NCBI GenBank assembly: GCA_021463195.1
Contig: JAJTXZ010000001.1
Span: 62,001-126,000, forward strand
Direction of reading: 5' to 3'
Source: Anaerolineae bacterium
GTDB taxonomy: Bacteria; Chloroflexota; Anaerolineae; UBA4142; SHND01
DNA length: 64,000 nt
Program-made: the position numbers and the translations under genes
Part shown: piece by piece, positions 1-8,156 of the stretch
Numbering within the stretch: position 1 is the stretch's first letter
Layout of the letters: every line of letters starts with the position of its first letter
Notes under the pieces: generated by a model
The model's database searches: none
What the model was told of the DNA's origin: nothing
The model's input: the letters and a program-made list of their open reading frames with translations, nothing else

Positions 1-1440
1 TTGCGCTTGCGCCAACGCGCCGCGATTCGCTTCCCAACTCGCGCGGAGATCGTTCATTTTCACAATTCCAAAAATAAACGCCGCGCTTGCCAAAATCGTC
101 GCGATGGCGATCGCGATTCGATTCATGCGGCGCGCCGCCAATGCCGCGCGCGCGTCCAGCGGCTTGAAAGGCGCGAGCGCCGCGATGGTCAAACCAAATG
201 GCACAAACATTAACGGAAGCACGCGGCTAAAGTACAATGGCACATCCACGAGACCATGCAAAAGCGTCATCGTCACCGCCGCCAAGCCCGCTAGCGCCAT
301 CCAATTCATCCGTTTGCGACGCTGCAAAATCCAAAGGTAATAGGCGACCAATAGCCACACAAACGCGCCGAGCGCGAAAATTCCCTGCTCGAACCAAATC
401 TGAAGAAATAAATTATGCGTGTGCGCCAAAAAAGGAACGTCAATCAAAAGCAAATAAGTCGAGAAAGTGGGCGAAAAAGTTTCCAGCCCCGCGCCGGTCC
501 AAAAATAATCTTGAATCAACTGATAAACTTGCGTATACAAAGTGAGCCGCGGCACGCTTGACACCGCGCCGAAAGCGCTATTCAACAAAGCGCTCAACCA
601 TTCGCCGCCGAACGCGCCGAGCGCCAATAGCGCCAACAGCGCCGCATTCAACAACACCGCGATGCCGACATTCGCGGAATAACCAAAATGACGCGCCAAG
701 CGCATCGCGCCGTACACCGCCGCGCTCAAAAACGCAAATAGCAGCGCCGCGAGCCACGCGCCGCGCGAAGTCGTCATGCCCAACGCGAACGCGATGCACG
801 CTGTCACAAGCAATGATGGGATGAAACCCCACCATTCCTTGCGTCGCGCCGTGTTATAACATTCGCCGATGGCAAAGGGCAGCCCCAGCAGCAATATGCC
901 CGCAATCAAATTCGCATGCGGCGTATGCCAGCCAAATTGCGGCGCCAATGCGTGCACGCGCGCGCCTAGCTCATTTACTAGCGCAAACTTGCCAGGCGCG
1001 GCGGAAAAATCGGTCTGCGTCACAAAATACAAACCCGCGCCCGCGCAAATCAAAAGCAGCCCCCAAATGACGATTCGTATTGCGAACGTCGTTTGGAGCG
1101 TCGCCAGCGCAAAATAGAGCGCGATGCCCGAGACAATCAACAAAAATTTTTGCTGCGCCGCCAATGGGTCGAACGCGATGTTTGTGCTCACCGCGGCCGT
1201 CAACAAAAATGCCAGCCAGGGCAGCGCAAGCGGAATGGCTAGCAAGCGGCTGCGATATTGCGCTACACGCAAACTCAAGCCCGCGACGATGAGCGCTAAC
1301 GCCAACGGCGCCACCGCAAGCCGCGCGGCTAACATTGCGCCTGCCGCCGCGACGAGTCCAACGCCCGCGAGGTCCAGCGCAAGCGCAGAGAACGAAATGC
1401 GCCGCACGCGCGCGGACGCGGCGTATTCGGCGCGACTCAT
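1..1440 (-). CDS. O-antigen ligase-like (Wzy/WaaL superfamily) membrane protein, C-terminus outside window
   Basis: Polytopic membrane protein that would polymerise lipid-linked glycan or transfer it to an acceptor on the outer face of the membrane. The frame starts at ATG 1440, which overlaps the stop of the upstream glycosyltransferase gene (ATGA), and is still open at base 1, so at least 480 residues are encoded. The translation is strongly hydrophobic. Around residues 335-350 it carries HTHNLFLQIWFEQG, the typical Wzy_C-like signature with a conserved His and a Glu-Gln-Gly. It is translationally coupled to a polyprenyl-phosphate-type GT2, which supports a glycan assembly role. Ligase versus polymerase cannot be decided from sequence. 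Confidence 0.8.
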   Translation of the reverse strand, partial: MSRAEYAASARVRRISFSALALDLAGVGLVAAAGAMLAARLAVAPLALALIVAGLSLRVAQYRSRLLAIPLALPWLAFLLTAAVSTNIAFDPLAAQQKFLLIVSGIALYFALATLQTTFAIRIVIWGLLLICAGAGLYFVTQTDFSAAPGKFALVNELGARVHALAPQFGWHTPHANLIAGILLLGLPFAIGECYNTARRKEWWGFIPSLLVTACIAFALGMTTSRGAWLAALLFAFLSAAVYGAMRLARHFGYSANVGIAVLLNAALLALLALGAFGGEWLSALLNSAFGAVSSVPRLTLYTQVYQLIQDYFWTGAGLETFSPTFSTYLLLIDVPFLAHTHNLFLQIWFEQGIFALGAFVWLLVAYYLWILQRRKRMNWMALAGLAAVTMTLLHGLVDVPLYFSRVLPLMFVPFGLTIAALAPFKPLDARAALAARRMNRIAIAIATILASAAFIFGIVKMNDLRASWEANRGALAQAQ

Positions 1441-2681
1441 TGCGAATTCACCTGCGCGCCGACCGGGCTCAAGATAATTTCCGATTCCGAATCTACGAGG
1501 TCGCGCTGCGTTGAAGCATGACGGCGCGTCAATTCATCCAAAACGCGAATGACCACGTACGATATGCCGAGTTGAACGCCCACCATGAGCAGCAGCGCGC
1601 CGAGCAAAAACCACAACCATAATTGTTCAAACTTGGCGCCGGATAACGACATCCCAAATGCGGCAATGCTGACCACAACGCCCGCGCCCGCGGTCAATAT
1701 GCCGAGCCAACCGAATGAGTAATCCAACGGCGGATCAAAAATTACGCGTCCGAACATGCCGCGCCGCACCGGCTTGTCAGTAAAAATCGCGATCAGATAA
1801 CTAAACATCACGCCCAGCGAAAAAACGCTTGCTCCCAACACGCCCAACGCGAGCATGCCGAACGCGGCAATCGGAGCATAGCCGCGCAAAATTTGATTGC
1901 CCGCAATCCAATCGAGCGCCAAAAAAATCGCCAGCGCCGTCGCGCCCGCGCCCATCGCTAAACCAAGTCCGCCCCATACACGCGCCGGATTGTAGGTCAT
2001 GGTGGTCCAAACAATCGTATTCGTAAAACGCATTCCATCGCGCACGACCGAAAGTTTGGAGCGTCCAATGCGCTCGGAATACGCAATCGGCGTTTCGATA
2101 ATTTTCAAATCTTCATGCAGCGCGCGCGTCGTCATTGCCGGCGTCAAATCCAAGCCGTCGGGCAGCGGATAAATGCGCGGCAAAATTTCGCGCCGAAAGA
2201 CGCGCATTCCGCTCGCGCTGTCGCGCACGCGCACGCCGCTCAACACACTCAACATGCCTGCAAACACCAGATTGCCGACGCGGCGCATAAATGGCATTTG
2301 ACTTGACGCGCCGCTCATGCGCGAACCGACCACAATGTCTGCGTGTGCGGCTTCCAGCGCGCGGCACAATTCAGGAAACGCTTCCGGCGGATAGGTCCCG
2401 TCGGCGTCGAGGAAACCAATGTACTCGCCTTGCGCGTGACGAAAGCCGGTCTTGAGCGCCGCGCCATAGCCGCGATTGACGAGATGACGAATGACGCGTG
2501 TATCGGCGCATTGCGCTGCCAGCGTTCCCGTTTGATCGCGCGAACCATCGTCCACCACGATCAATTCCAACGCGATCTTTTGCGCGCGCAGCGTCGGCGC
2601 GACCGCGCGCACACGCGCGACGATTTGCGCGATGCCGTCCTGTTCGTTAAAAGCGGGAATGACAACCGAAAGAGTTTTCAT
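1437..2681 (-). CDS. Family 2 glycosyltransferase, dolichol/undecaprenyl-phosphate hexose transferase type, with membrane tail
   Basis: Likely transfers a sugar from a nucleotide donor to a polyprenyl phosphate carrier at the cytoplasmic membrane. The 414-residue protein has an N-terminal GT-A domain (residues 1 to about 210) with the opening VVIPAFNEQ, the nucleotide-binding VVDDGS (about 42-47) and the DAD metal-binding motif in FLDADGTYPPE (about 90). Several hydrophobic segments follow. ATG 2681 (MKTLSVV) was chosen because the upstream 25 codons of the open frame do not resemble the family. It overlaps the ligase gene downstream by 4 bp (ATGA), so the two form one operon, probably driven by the promoter at 2876-2903. 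Confidence 0.9.
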   Translation of the reverse strand: MKTLSVVIPAFNEQDGIAQIVARVRAVAPTLRAQKIALELIVVDDGSRDQTGTLAAQCADTRVIRHLVNRGYGAALKTGFRHAQGEYIGFLDADGTYPPEAFPELCRALEAAHADIVVGSRMSGASSQMPFMRRVGNLVFAGMLSVLSGVRVRDSASGMRVFRREILPRIYPLPDGLDLTPAMTTRALHEDLKIIETPIAYSERIGRSKLSVVRDGMRFTNTIVWTTMTYNPARVWGGLGLAMGAGATALAIFLALDWIAGNQILRGYAPIAAFGMLALGVLGASVFSLGVMFSYLIAIFTDKPVRRGMFGRVIFDPPLDYSFGWLGILTAGAGVVVSIAAFGMSLSGAKFEQLWLWFLLGALLLMVGVQLGISYVVIRVLDELTRRHASTQRDLVDSESEIILSPVGAQVNSQ

Positions 2682-2785
2682 TAGCGCGCGCGAGAAATCA
2701 ATTTTGGGCAAGCTCCGCCGACCCGACAGCTCGCAGAACTGCGGTTCGACAAACAAGTCGCGTTATTTTTACAAGCGGCGTACAA

Positions 2786-2836
2786 AAATATTTTCGCCTG
2801 CTTGTCAAAGCGCTGACCGGGGCGGCGAAAATATTT
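2786..2836. repeat. 13-bp perfect inverted repeat in the long leader of the GT2 operon
   Basis: AAATATTTTCGCC at 2786-2798 is exactly mirrored by GGCGAAAATATTT at 2824-2836, with a 25-base loop. It lies between the minus-strand promoter near 2876 and the GT2 start, so it would form a strong stem-loop in the about 190-nt leader. It could equally be a remnant of a small mobile repeat. The rest of 2682-3048 holds the two divergent promoters and no gene. Confidence 0.7.
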
Positions 2837-2875
2837 GCTTTGTGACTTTTGAACTGGCTTGCTCCAACGCGTAAA

Positions 2876-2903
2876 AGTATATCGAAATCAATCATGTTGT
2901 CAA
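2876..2903 (-). promoter_or_regulatory. Sigma70-like promoter for the GT2/O-antigen ligase operon
   Basis: On the minus strand TTGACA (2903-2898) is followed after 16 bp by TATACT (2881-2876). Transcription would start near 2869 and give a leader of about 190 nt containing the 13-bp inverted repeat. Confidence 0.6.
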
Positions 2904-2954
2904 AAGAAATTTTGACGAGGGTAAAAATTATTTTTTTAATGGCGCGCGGACGTA

Positions 2955-2963
2955 TGGTATAAT
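2955..2963 (+). promoter_or_regulatory. Extended -10 promoter for the secreted QDN-repeat protein
   Basis: TGGTATAAT at 2955-2963 is an exact extended -10 element (TGn plus TATAAT). No convincing -35 lies 16-18 bp upstream. It is about 85 bp before the ATG at 3049. Confidence 0.55.
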
Positions 2964-3048
2964 TTTCAAAATTTTATGTTATTGCTTGGCTGTCCCCGCC
3001 ATAGCCCTTTTGCGGTGTGACGGAAAAGTTTGCTTACAAGGAGGCAGG

Positions 3049-3897
3049 ATGCAAATCCAAAATCGCCGGAACGGCGCGGCGCTTGTTTTATTCGTGATTG
3101 GCTTGACGCTCTTGGCGGCGCTCGCGTTGGCGAGTACGACATGGGCGGCGCCGCACGCGCAAGGCACGGTGCCGACTCCGCCCAAACCGACTATGCAACC
3201 GACATCCACAGGTGGTGGTGGCAATGGCGGCGGTCAAGATAACGGCGGCGGTCAGGATAATGGTGGCAGTCAGGATAACGGCAGCGGTCAAGATAACGGC
3301 GGCGGCGACAGTGTTCCCGCGCCAACGCCCACTGAACTTGCGCCCGGCAGCGGCTCGGTCTGCGCGATTGACAAAGATGGCGCGCAGTGTTCGGTTGAGA
3401 ATTTGATCATTATGGTCAGCGCGGATGCCGTGCCTGCCGGTTCGGCTCTGACGATTGAAGGTTCGTTCGCGCAACCGCCTTGTCCCGCTTCGCCCGAAAA
3501 CAATATCTTTTTGAATCGCTGCTATCGTTACGGTTGGGTTGGCACGAATACCGAACTTTTGACCGCGATTAACGCGCCGGTGCAATATTGTTTTAGTTTT
3601 GGGGCGGAGCAAATCGTCGCGGCGGAGAATAAACCTGAAAATCTATTGATCGGTTTTGCCAAAGCGGATGGACAATGGACGGTCGTGAAACCTGTAGTGG
3701 ATTTGGCGGGCAGTCGCGTGTGCGCCACGACGAATCAGCAAATTGTTTGGAGCGCGCTCTTTGCGCCCAAGCCCGCGTCAACTTTGCTGCCGACTGTTGG
3801 CGGCGCGGGCGCGGCGTGGTGGACGCTTCCGCTCGCGGCGTTTGGAATTCTCTTGATGCTCGGCGCAATCCGTCTGGCGCGTCAAGGCGCGCGCTAA
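3049..3897 (+). CDS. Secreted or surface-anchored protein with Gly-Gln-Asp-Asn repeats and C-terminal membrane anchor
   Basis: Function unknown. The 282-residue protein begins at ATG 3049 behind a good ribosome site (AAGGAGG); the open frame reaches farther upstream but lacks such a site. An N-terminal signal segment (about 9-30, ending WAAPHA) is followed by a low-complexity Pro/Thr stretch, four tandem GGGQDN-type hexapeptides (residues 60-83), a Cys-containing middle domain and a C-terminal hydrophobic helix closed by basic residues (ARQGAR). This is the layout of a protein held at the outer face by its C-terminal anchor. The helix is preceded by LLPTVGGAG, loosely like a sortase signal, but no clear LPxTG is present. 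Confidence 0.75.
   Translation: MQIQNRRNGAALVLFVIGLTLLAALALASTTWAAPHAQGTVPTPPKPTMQPTSTGGGGNGGGQDNGGGQDNGGSQDNGSGQDNGGGDSVPAPTPTELAPGSGSVCAIDKDGAQCSVENLIIMVSADAVPAGSALTIEGSFAQPPCPASPENNIFLNRCYRYGWVGTNTELLTAINAPVQYCFSFGAEQIVAAENKPENLLIGFAKADGQWTVVKPVVDLAGSRVCATTNQQIVWSALFAPKPASTLLPTVGGAGAAWWTLPLAAFGILLMLGAIRLARQGAR
3226..3297 (+). repeat. In-frame 18-bp tandem repeat, four copies
   Basis: Four consecutive 18-bp units of the type GGCGGCGGTCARGATAAY encode GGGQDN, GGGQDN, GGSQDN and GSGQDN, followed by a partial fifth unit (GGGD). The period is a multiple of three, so copy-number change would keep the frame. Confidence 0.9.
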
Positions 3898-4000
3898 CGT
3901 GGCGGATGTTTTGCGCGCGCGGCGCACCGAGCCGAGCATAGGCGAAATAGAAATTCATTTTCGAATAAATTGCGCCGACGCGAAATTTTGAAAATCAAAA

Positions 4001-4034
4001 ACGCGATGCGTGTTTAATACGCATCGCGTTTTTC
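4001..4034 (+). terminator. Rho-independent terminator after the QDN-repeat gene
   Basis: ACGCGATGCGT (4001-4011), 7-base loop, ACGCATCGCGT (4019-4029), then TTTTTC. The 11-bp stem is perfect, and A-rich sequence before it allows weak use in the other direction. Confidence 0.8.
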
Positions 4035-4047
4035 TTGTGTGAGGTCT

Positions 4048-4075
4048 TTGACATCTCTGTCACTCGCGGTACAAT
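4048..4075 (+). promoter_or_regulatory. Consensus-like promoter directly abutting the lipoprotein start
   Basis: TTGACA (4048-4053), 16-bp spacer, TACAAT (4070-4075). Only 8 bp separate the -10 box from the ATG at 4084, so the transcript would begin within about 2 nt of the start codon. Confidence 0.75.
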
Positions 4076-4083
4076 TCCAAATC

Positions 4084-4590
4084 ATGCCCGCAACGATTTT
4101 TGGCTGGCGCAGCGGCGTTGTTATTTTTGTGTTTAGCGCCGCGCTAATGTTCAGCGCGTGTTCCGTTCCGGGAGGCGGGCGTGTCATTGGCGGACAGCTC
4201 GTTCAAATCAGCGAACTGCCGATATATCCCGGCGCGACTTTGGTGGATCCGGACGCGAGTCAAATTATCGGGCCCTTGTTTAATGACGCGCAGCGTCAAG
4301 CGCCGCCGTTCATTGGCTTGGGGATTGAGGTTGATAAAGCGTATCATATTTTCCAAGTTCCCCAAGCGACAACATTCGCGGCGATCAAGGTGTTCTACGC
4401 CGACAAATTACAATCCGCCGGTTGGCGCGAAGATGGCGGAATGAAGGTTTTGCTCACGCAGTTGAACGCGACCAATCCAAATTTGCAAGGCGGCATCTGG
4501 GTACGCGTAGACCAATCGCTGCTGTTGGCGCTCGCCACGGACCCGCGGACAGGCAATCAAGAATTGATGTTGTCATTGGCGACGCATTGA
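4084..4590 (+). CDS. Small putative lipoprotein, function unknown
   Basis: A 168-residue protein with a hydrophobic signal segment (about 9-22) ending in FSAC, an acceptable lipobox, so it is probably lipid-anchored through Cys near residue 27. The mature part contains ISELPIYPGA and FAAIKVFYADKLQSAGW, a pattern seen in small secreted proteins that pair a 'pressure point' peptide with a short alpha/beta domain; no named family is claimed. ATG 4084 was chosen because the promoter at 4048-4075 lies inside the longer open frame. There is no Shine-Dalgarno sequence. It converges on the minus-strand gene ending at 4591 or 4659. Confidence 0.75.
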   Translation: MPATIFGWRSGVVIFVFSAALMFSACSVPGGGRVIGGQLVQISELPIYPGATLVDPDASQIIGPLFNDAQRQAPPFIGLGIEVDKAYHIFQVPQATTFAAIKVFYADKLQSAGWREDGGMKVLLTQLNATNPNLQGGIWVRVDQSLLLALATDPRTGNQELMLSLATH

Positions 4591-5312
4591 TTATTTGGGG
4601 TTGGAGGCGGGCTTGGCTGCCGCGGCGGTTTGCCGCGCGCTGGTTTTCGCCGGCGGCTTTACATTTGCAGAATCTCTTGACCAAGTTGATGTAAGATTGT
4701 AAATAGACGCTGTGGCGAAACTTGTTCGAGTTTTGGCAGCAGATAATGCACTTCGAGATTTGGCGCGGAGCGATGCGCCATTAAGCGAAGCAGCGTCATG
4801 CCTTCGAGGGTGGTTTGCACAATCAGGCGATTGACCGCATACGGTGAAATATTGCCGCGAATGTCCGCGTGCATCGCATTCGCCAAACCGCCTTGCACTG
4901 CGCTCCATTGACCCATGCCATGTCGTTTCAACTGTTCATCCGCGCGCACGCGTGGACTGTGCGAAACCAAATCAAAGTCTGGCGCAGCGCGCAGCTGCGC
5001 GCGCACAATCAGCAGGTCGTGCGTCGGCGCGCGCGGTTGCCACAGCCACCACAAGGGTATTTCGCGCGGCTGAAGCTGAATCAAAATATCGGCGGAACGA
5101 AAAGGGTCTTTGGCTTTGGCAATATGAATTTGCGCTTGAGAGGCGCCCGACCAATTCAACGCGGCTTGTTCGCCAATCACTGGCAACCCTTGTTCCAACC
5201 ATTTCAACGCGCGCCGCGCGCGTCGAATGTTGTACTGCATGCCGACCAGATACCAGCACAGCAACAGGAGCAGCGCAATGAGCGTGACAGTGAGCAGCGG
5301 AGAATCGAACAT
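4591..5312 (-). CDS. Membrane-anchored protein of unknown function, probable frameshift near the C-terminus
   Basis: Unrecognised protein. It begins at ATG 5312 with one transmembrane helix (about residues 8-25, rich in Leu) followed by a soluble domain of about 190 residues. The intact frame ends with ILQM and TAA at 4659-4661. One base of offset at the A-run (TTT at 4674-4676 on the plus strand) restores a reading frame that continues to TAA at 4591-4593 and adds a Lys/Pro/Ala-rich tail (VKPPAKTSARQTAAAAKP). That tail looks like a natural flexible C-terminus and ends exactly where the convergent lipoprotein gene stops. Either a 1-nt deletion or an assembly error is likely. Conservative coordinates are 4659-5312. 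Confidence 0.6.
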
Positions 5313-5394
5313 GACAGCGAAAAATTATAGCGCCGATTGCGCGTATTTTCGCAACCGCGCTAACGCGGCGCGCGCTGAATAGATTTATCGCGGC

Positions 5395-5504
5395 GCATCC
5401 CCAACGAGGATGCATAATGATCCTTTGTTTAGCATGAATAAATAAAACCCAGCGAGCGTCGCGTCCCATGCGCGCTCGCTGAATCATCGAACGCCTTGGG
5501 CGTT
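5395..5504 (+). promoter_or_regulatory. Three stem-loops in the leader of citrate synthase
   Basis: Upstream of gltA lie GCATCC/GGATGC (5395-5400 and 5408-5413), CAGCGAGCG/CGCTCGCTG (5450-5458 and 5473-5481) and AACGCC/GGCGTT (5490-5495 and 5499-5504). The last ends just before the AAGGAG ribosome site at 5513-5518. No T-run follows any stem, so they look like leader structures rather than terminators. No clear promoter was found. Confidence 0.4.
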
Positions 5505-5523
5505 TCGCAATCAAGGAGCAAGT

Positions 5524-6867
5524 ATGTCACCGCAACCGACCACCGCGCCGACCGCCAAAGAGCAGGGCGCGCGCGAATCTCTGACCATCACCGATAATCG
5601 CACTGGCAAGACATACGAGGTGCCGATTAGCGCGGGCGCGATCCGCGCGATGGATTTGCGTCAAATCAAAACCGACGCCGACGATTTTGGTTTAATGACT
5701 TATGACCCGGCTTTTATGAACACCGCTTCGACGCGCAGCAGTATCACGTACATTGACGGCGATAAAGGCATTCTGCGCTATCGCGGTTATCCCATCGAGC
5801 AACTCGCGGAAGAAAGCACGTATCTCGAGACCGCGTATTTGATTCTCAATGGCGAATTGCCGACCGCCGCGCAATATCAAGATTGGGAATACAAAATTTT
5901 GCATCGCACTTTTTTGCACGAGAATATAAAAACGCACATGGAAGCGTTTCGCTATGACGCGCATCCGATGGGCATGTTTATCAGCAGCGTCGCCGCGCTT
6001 TCGACTTATTATCCCGACAGCGCGCAAATTAGCGATCCCGAAAGTCGGCTCATCCAAATTATTCGGCTCATCGCCAAAGTGCCGACGCTGGCCGCGTTTT
6101 CATATCGGCATCATCGCGGCTTGCCGTATGTGTATCCCGATAATGATTTGTCGTATACCGGAAACTTTTTACGCATGTTGGATATGATGACCCAAGTCAA
6201 GTACGAACCTGATCCGGTCAAGGCGCGCGCGCTCGATGTGCTTTTTATCCTTCACGCCGACCACGAACAAAATTGCGGCACCAACGCGATGCGCGCCATC
6301 GGTTCGTCGCATGTGGACCCCTATTCGGCGATGGCGGGCGCGGCGGCGGCATTGTACGGTCCGCTGCACGGCGGCGCCAATGAAGAAGTTTTGAAAATGT
6401 TGACGCAAATCGGCAACATCAAAAATGTTCCGGCGTTTATTGATAAAGTGAAAAAGGGCGAAGGGCGTTTGATGGGCTTTGGGCATCGCGTGTACAAAAA
6501 TTACGACCCGCGCGCCAAAATTATAAAGCGCACCGCCGACCAAGTATTTCGGACGACGGGCGTGAATCCGCTGCTCGAAATCGCGCTCGAATTGGAACGC
6601 ATCGCGCTGCAAGACGAATACTTTGTGTCGCGCAAATTGTATCCGAACGTGGATTTTTATTCGGGCTTGATTTATCAGGCGATGGGTTTTCCGGTGGCGT
6701 TCTTTCCGGTTTTGTTCGCCATTCCGCGCACGGTGGGTTGGCTCGCGCAGTGGGTGGAAATGTTGCAGGACCCAGACCAAAAAATCGCGCGTCCGCGCCA
6801 ACTCTATACGGGGTATGACGCTAGACCCTATGTGCCGCTGTACGCGCGCGGCAACGGACACGCGTAA
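5524..6867 (+). CDS. gltA: Citrate synthase
   Basis: Condenses acetyl-CoA and oxaloacetate to citrate at the entry of the TCA cycle. The 447-residue protein shows the full catalytic set: His282 in GPLHGG, His321 in GFGHRVYK and Asp377 in LYPNVDFYSG, plus the HADHEQN stretch around 244-250. Length and order fit bacterial citrate synthases. ATG 5524 follows AAGGAG by 5 bases. It is a single-gene unit with structured leader and its own terminator at 6917. The enzyme supplies the cycle that here sits beside lactate oxidation (lutABC) and PEP carboxykinase. Confidence 0.97.
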   Translation: MSPQPTTAPTAKEQGARESLTITDNRTGKTYEVPISAGAIRAMDLRQIKTDADDFGLMTYDPAFMNTASTRSSITYIDGDKGILRYRGYPIEQLAEESTYLETAYLILNGELPTAAQYQDWEYKILHRTFLHENIKTHMEAFRYDAHPMGMFISSVAALSTYYPDSAQISDPESRLIQIIRLIAKVPTLAAFSYRHHRGLPYVYPDNDLSYTGNFLRMLDMMTQVKYEPDPVKARALDVLFILHADHEQNCGTNAMRAIGSSHVDPYSAMAGAAAALYGPLHGGANEEVLKMLTQIGNIKNVPAFIDKVKKGEGRLMGFGHRVYKNYDPRAKIIKRTADQVFRTTGVNPLLEIALELERIALQDEYFVSRKLYPNVDFYSGLIYQAMGFPVAFFPVLFAIPRTVGWLAQWVEMLQDPDQKIARPRQLYTGYDARPYVPLYARGNGHA

Positions 6868-6916
6868 TGCCGCGCGCCGCTAGGCGCGCTTGCAAATCCA
6901 AGGTTTGAAAAATGAG

Positions 6917-6953
6917 TGCGCCGCGCGAAAAAAAATTCGCGCGGCGCATTTTA
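6917..6953 (+). terminator. Rho-independent terminator after gltA
   Basis: TGCGCCGCGCGAA (6917-6929), loop of six A, TTCGCGCGGCGCA (6936-6948), then TTTTA. The 13-bp stem is perfect. It lies between convergent gltA and the M24 peptidase gene. Confidence 0.85.
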
Positions 6954-7006
6954 TGGATGGCGCGATTTTCACGCGCGCGTTATCAACGCGACATCCAACG
7001 CTTGGC

Positions 7007-8140
7007 TCAAGGCAGCGCCTTGTCGTGATGCGTCAAAATTTCCGCGCCGTCGCGCGTAATCAGAGCCGCGTCTTCTAAACGCCCGCTCGTTTCACCTGAA
7101 AAATAAATGCCGGGTTCGAGCATAATGACCATGTTTTCTTGCAGCGTCATAGTATTGTATGGCACGAGACGCGGGTCTTCGTGGCCCGTGACGCCAAGCG
7201 AATGTCCGGTGTGATGCGGATAGACCGCGTATCCGGCGCGGCGCATAAACTCGCGCATTTGCGCGTCAATCTCACGCGCTACCGCGCCGGGCTTGAGCAG
7301 GTCAAGTCCAAACGCGAGCGCGCGTTCGAGGGTCGCGTGCAGCGCGCGTTGTTTCGCCGATGGTTCGCCCGCGTAATAAGTGGCGCACGAGTCGCTCCAA
7401 TAACCGTGCGCGAGCGTAGAGAGGTCAACGATGACCGAATCGCCCGCGCGGATTTCATAATCGAGCGGCGCGCCGCCAATATTGTTCTGACGATAGCCGA
7501 CGACGCAATCGTTGCCCATCGGGACGCTTTGTCTGGCGGCTTGTTCAATCGCCGCGCGCGCGGCGTTCCACACTTGAATTTCGCGCGCGCCGGGTTTTAC
7601 TGCCGCGCGCGCGGCGGCGTGTCCGATGTCGGTGAGCCGAAAATTGTCGCGCATTTTTCGCAATTCTTCCGGCGTCTTGATGCGGCGCAAGGGCGCGAGC
7701 CAATCATCTACCGCAACCAGTTCGACGCGCGCGCTTTCGTCTAACGCTAGTGCTATATCCGCCGGCGCGTCGCGCAATTCAATTCCGATTTTGCCATTGG
7801 TTGATTCGCCTATCACGCGCCGCAGCGTTTGACGCAGCTGCGCGGCTCCGCGCAGCGGATGGTCAATCGCATATCCTTCATACGCGACGATTTGACAGTT
7901 CGGCGCGGCGTCAAAATCTCCCGCATTTGAAATCTGTCCATCGAAAAGGACAAGATTCCACGCGCCGTTTTCGTACCACACCAGCGGCGGACCGCCAAGA
8001 AAAATATTCGGTCCGGTTTGAAGCGGTGGATTGAATCCGGTCAACCATTTCACGCTTGCCGCGTTGGCGAAGAGCGCGCGCGCGAGTCCGCGTTTTCGCA
8101 GCAGGTCATGCGTCTGGGCGCGTTGAGTCTCGTGTGGCAT
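7007..8140 (-). CDS. M24-family metallopeptidase, Xaa-Pro aminopeptidase/dipeptidase type
   Basis: Cytoplasmic dinuclear-metal peptidase that would cleave Xaa-Pro bonds in peptides. With the ATG at 8140 (377 residues), an N-terminal creatinase-like domain (about 1-155) precedes the pita-bread catalytic domain. The five metal ligands are all present: Asp239 (VIVDLS), Asp250 (WSDS), His313 (HHTGHS), Glu342 (MLEPGIY) and Glu356 (GRLEDAA). A TTG 12 bases upstream is an alternative start. It lies 17 bp after the MalG-type permease gene, so it may be the last gene of the transporter operon, suggesting that peptides or aminosugar-peptides are among the imported material. Confidence 0.9.
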   Translation of the reverse strand: MPHETQRAQTHDLLRKRGLARALFANAASVKWLTGFNPPLQTGPNIFLGGPPLVWYENGAWNLVLFDGQISNAGDFDAAPNCQIVAYEGYAIDHPLRGAAQLRQTLRRVIGESTNGKIGIELRDAPADIALALDESARVELVAVDDWLAPLRRIKTPEELRKMRDNFRLTDIGHAAARAAVKPGAREIQVWNAARAAIEQAARQSVPMGNDCVVGYRQNNIGGAPLDYEIRAGDSVIVDLSTLAHGYWSDSCATYYAGEPSAKQRALHATLERALAFGLDLLKPGAVAREIDAQMREFMRRAGYAVYPHHTGHSLGVTGHEDPRLVPYNTMTLQENMVIMLEPGIYFSGETSGRLEDAALITRDGAEILTHHDKALP

Positions 8141-8156
8141 GCGTTTTTTCAAGCGC

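Noticed and set aside
1-1477. Plus-strand open frames over 1-1477
   Set aside because: They are antisense to a clear membrane protein frame on the minus strand and have no coding features.
3222-3300. CRISPR-like array at the 18-bp repeats
   Set aside because: Units are contiguous and in frame within a secreted protein; there are no spacers.
4039-4083. Longer start for the lipoprotein gene
   Set aside because: The frame to 4039 contains the promoter itself, and the signal peptide begins naturally at 4084.
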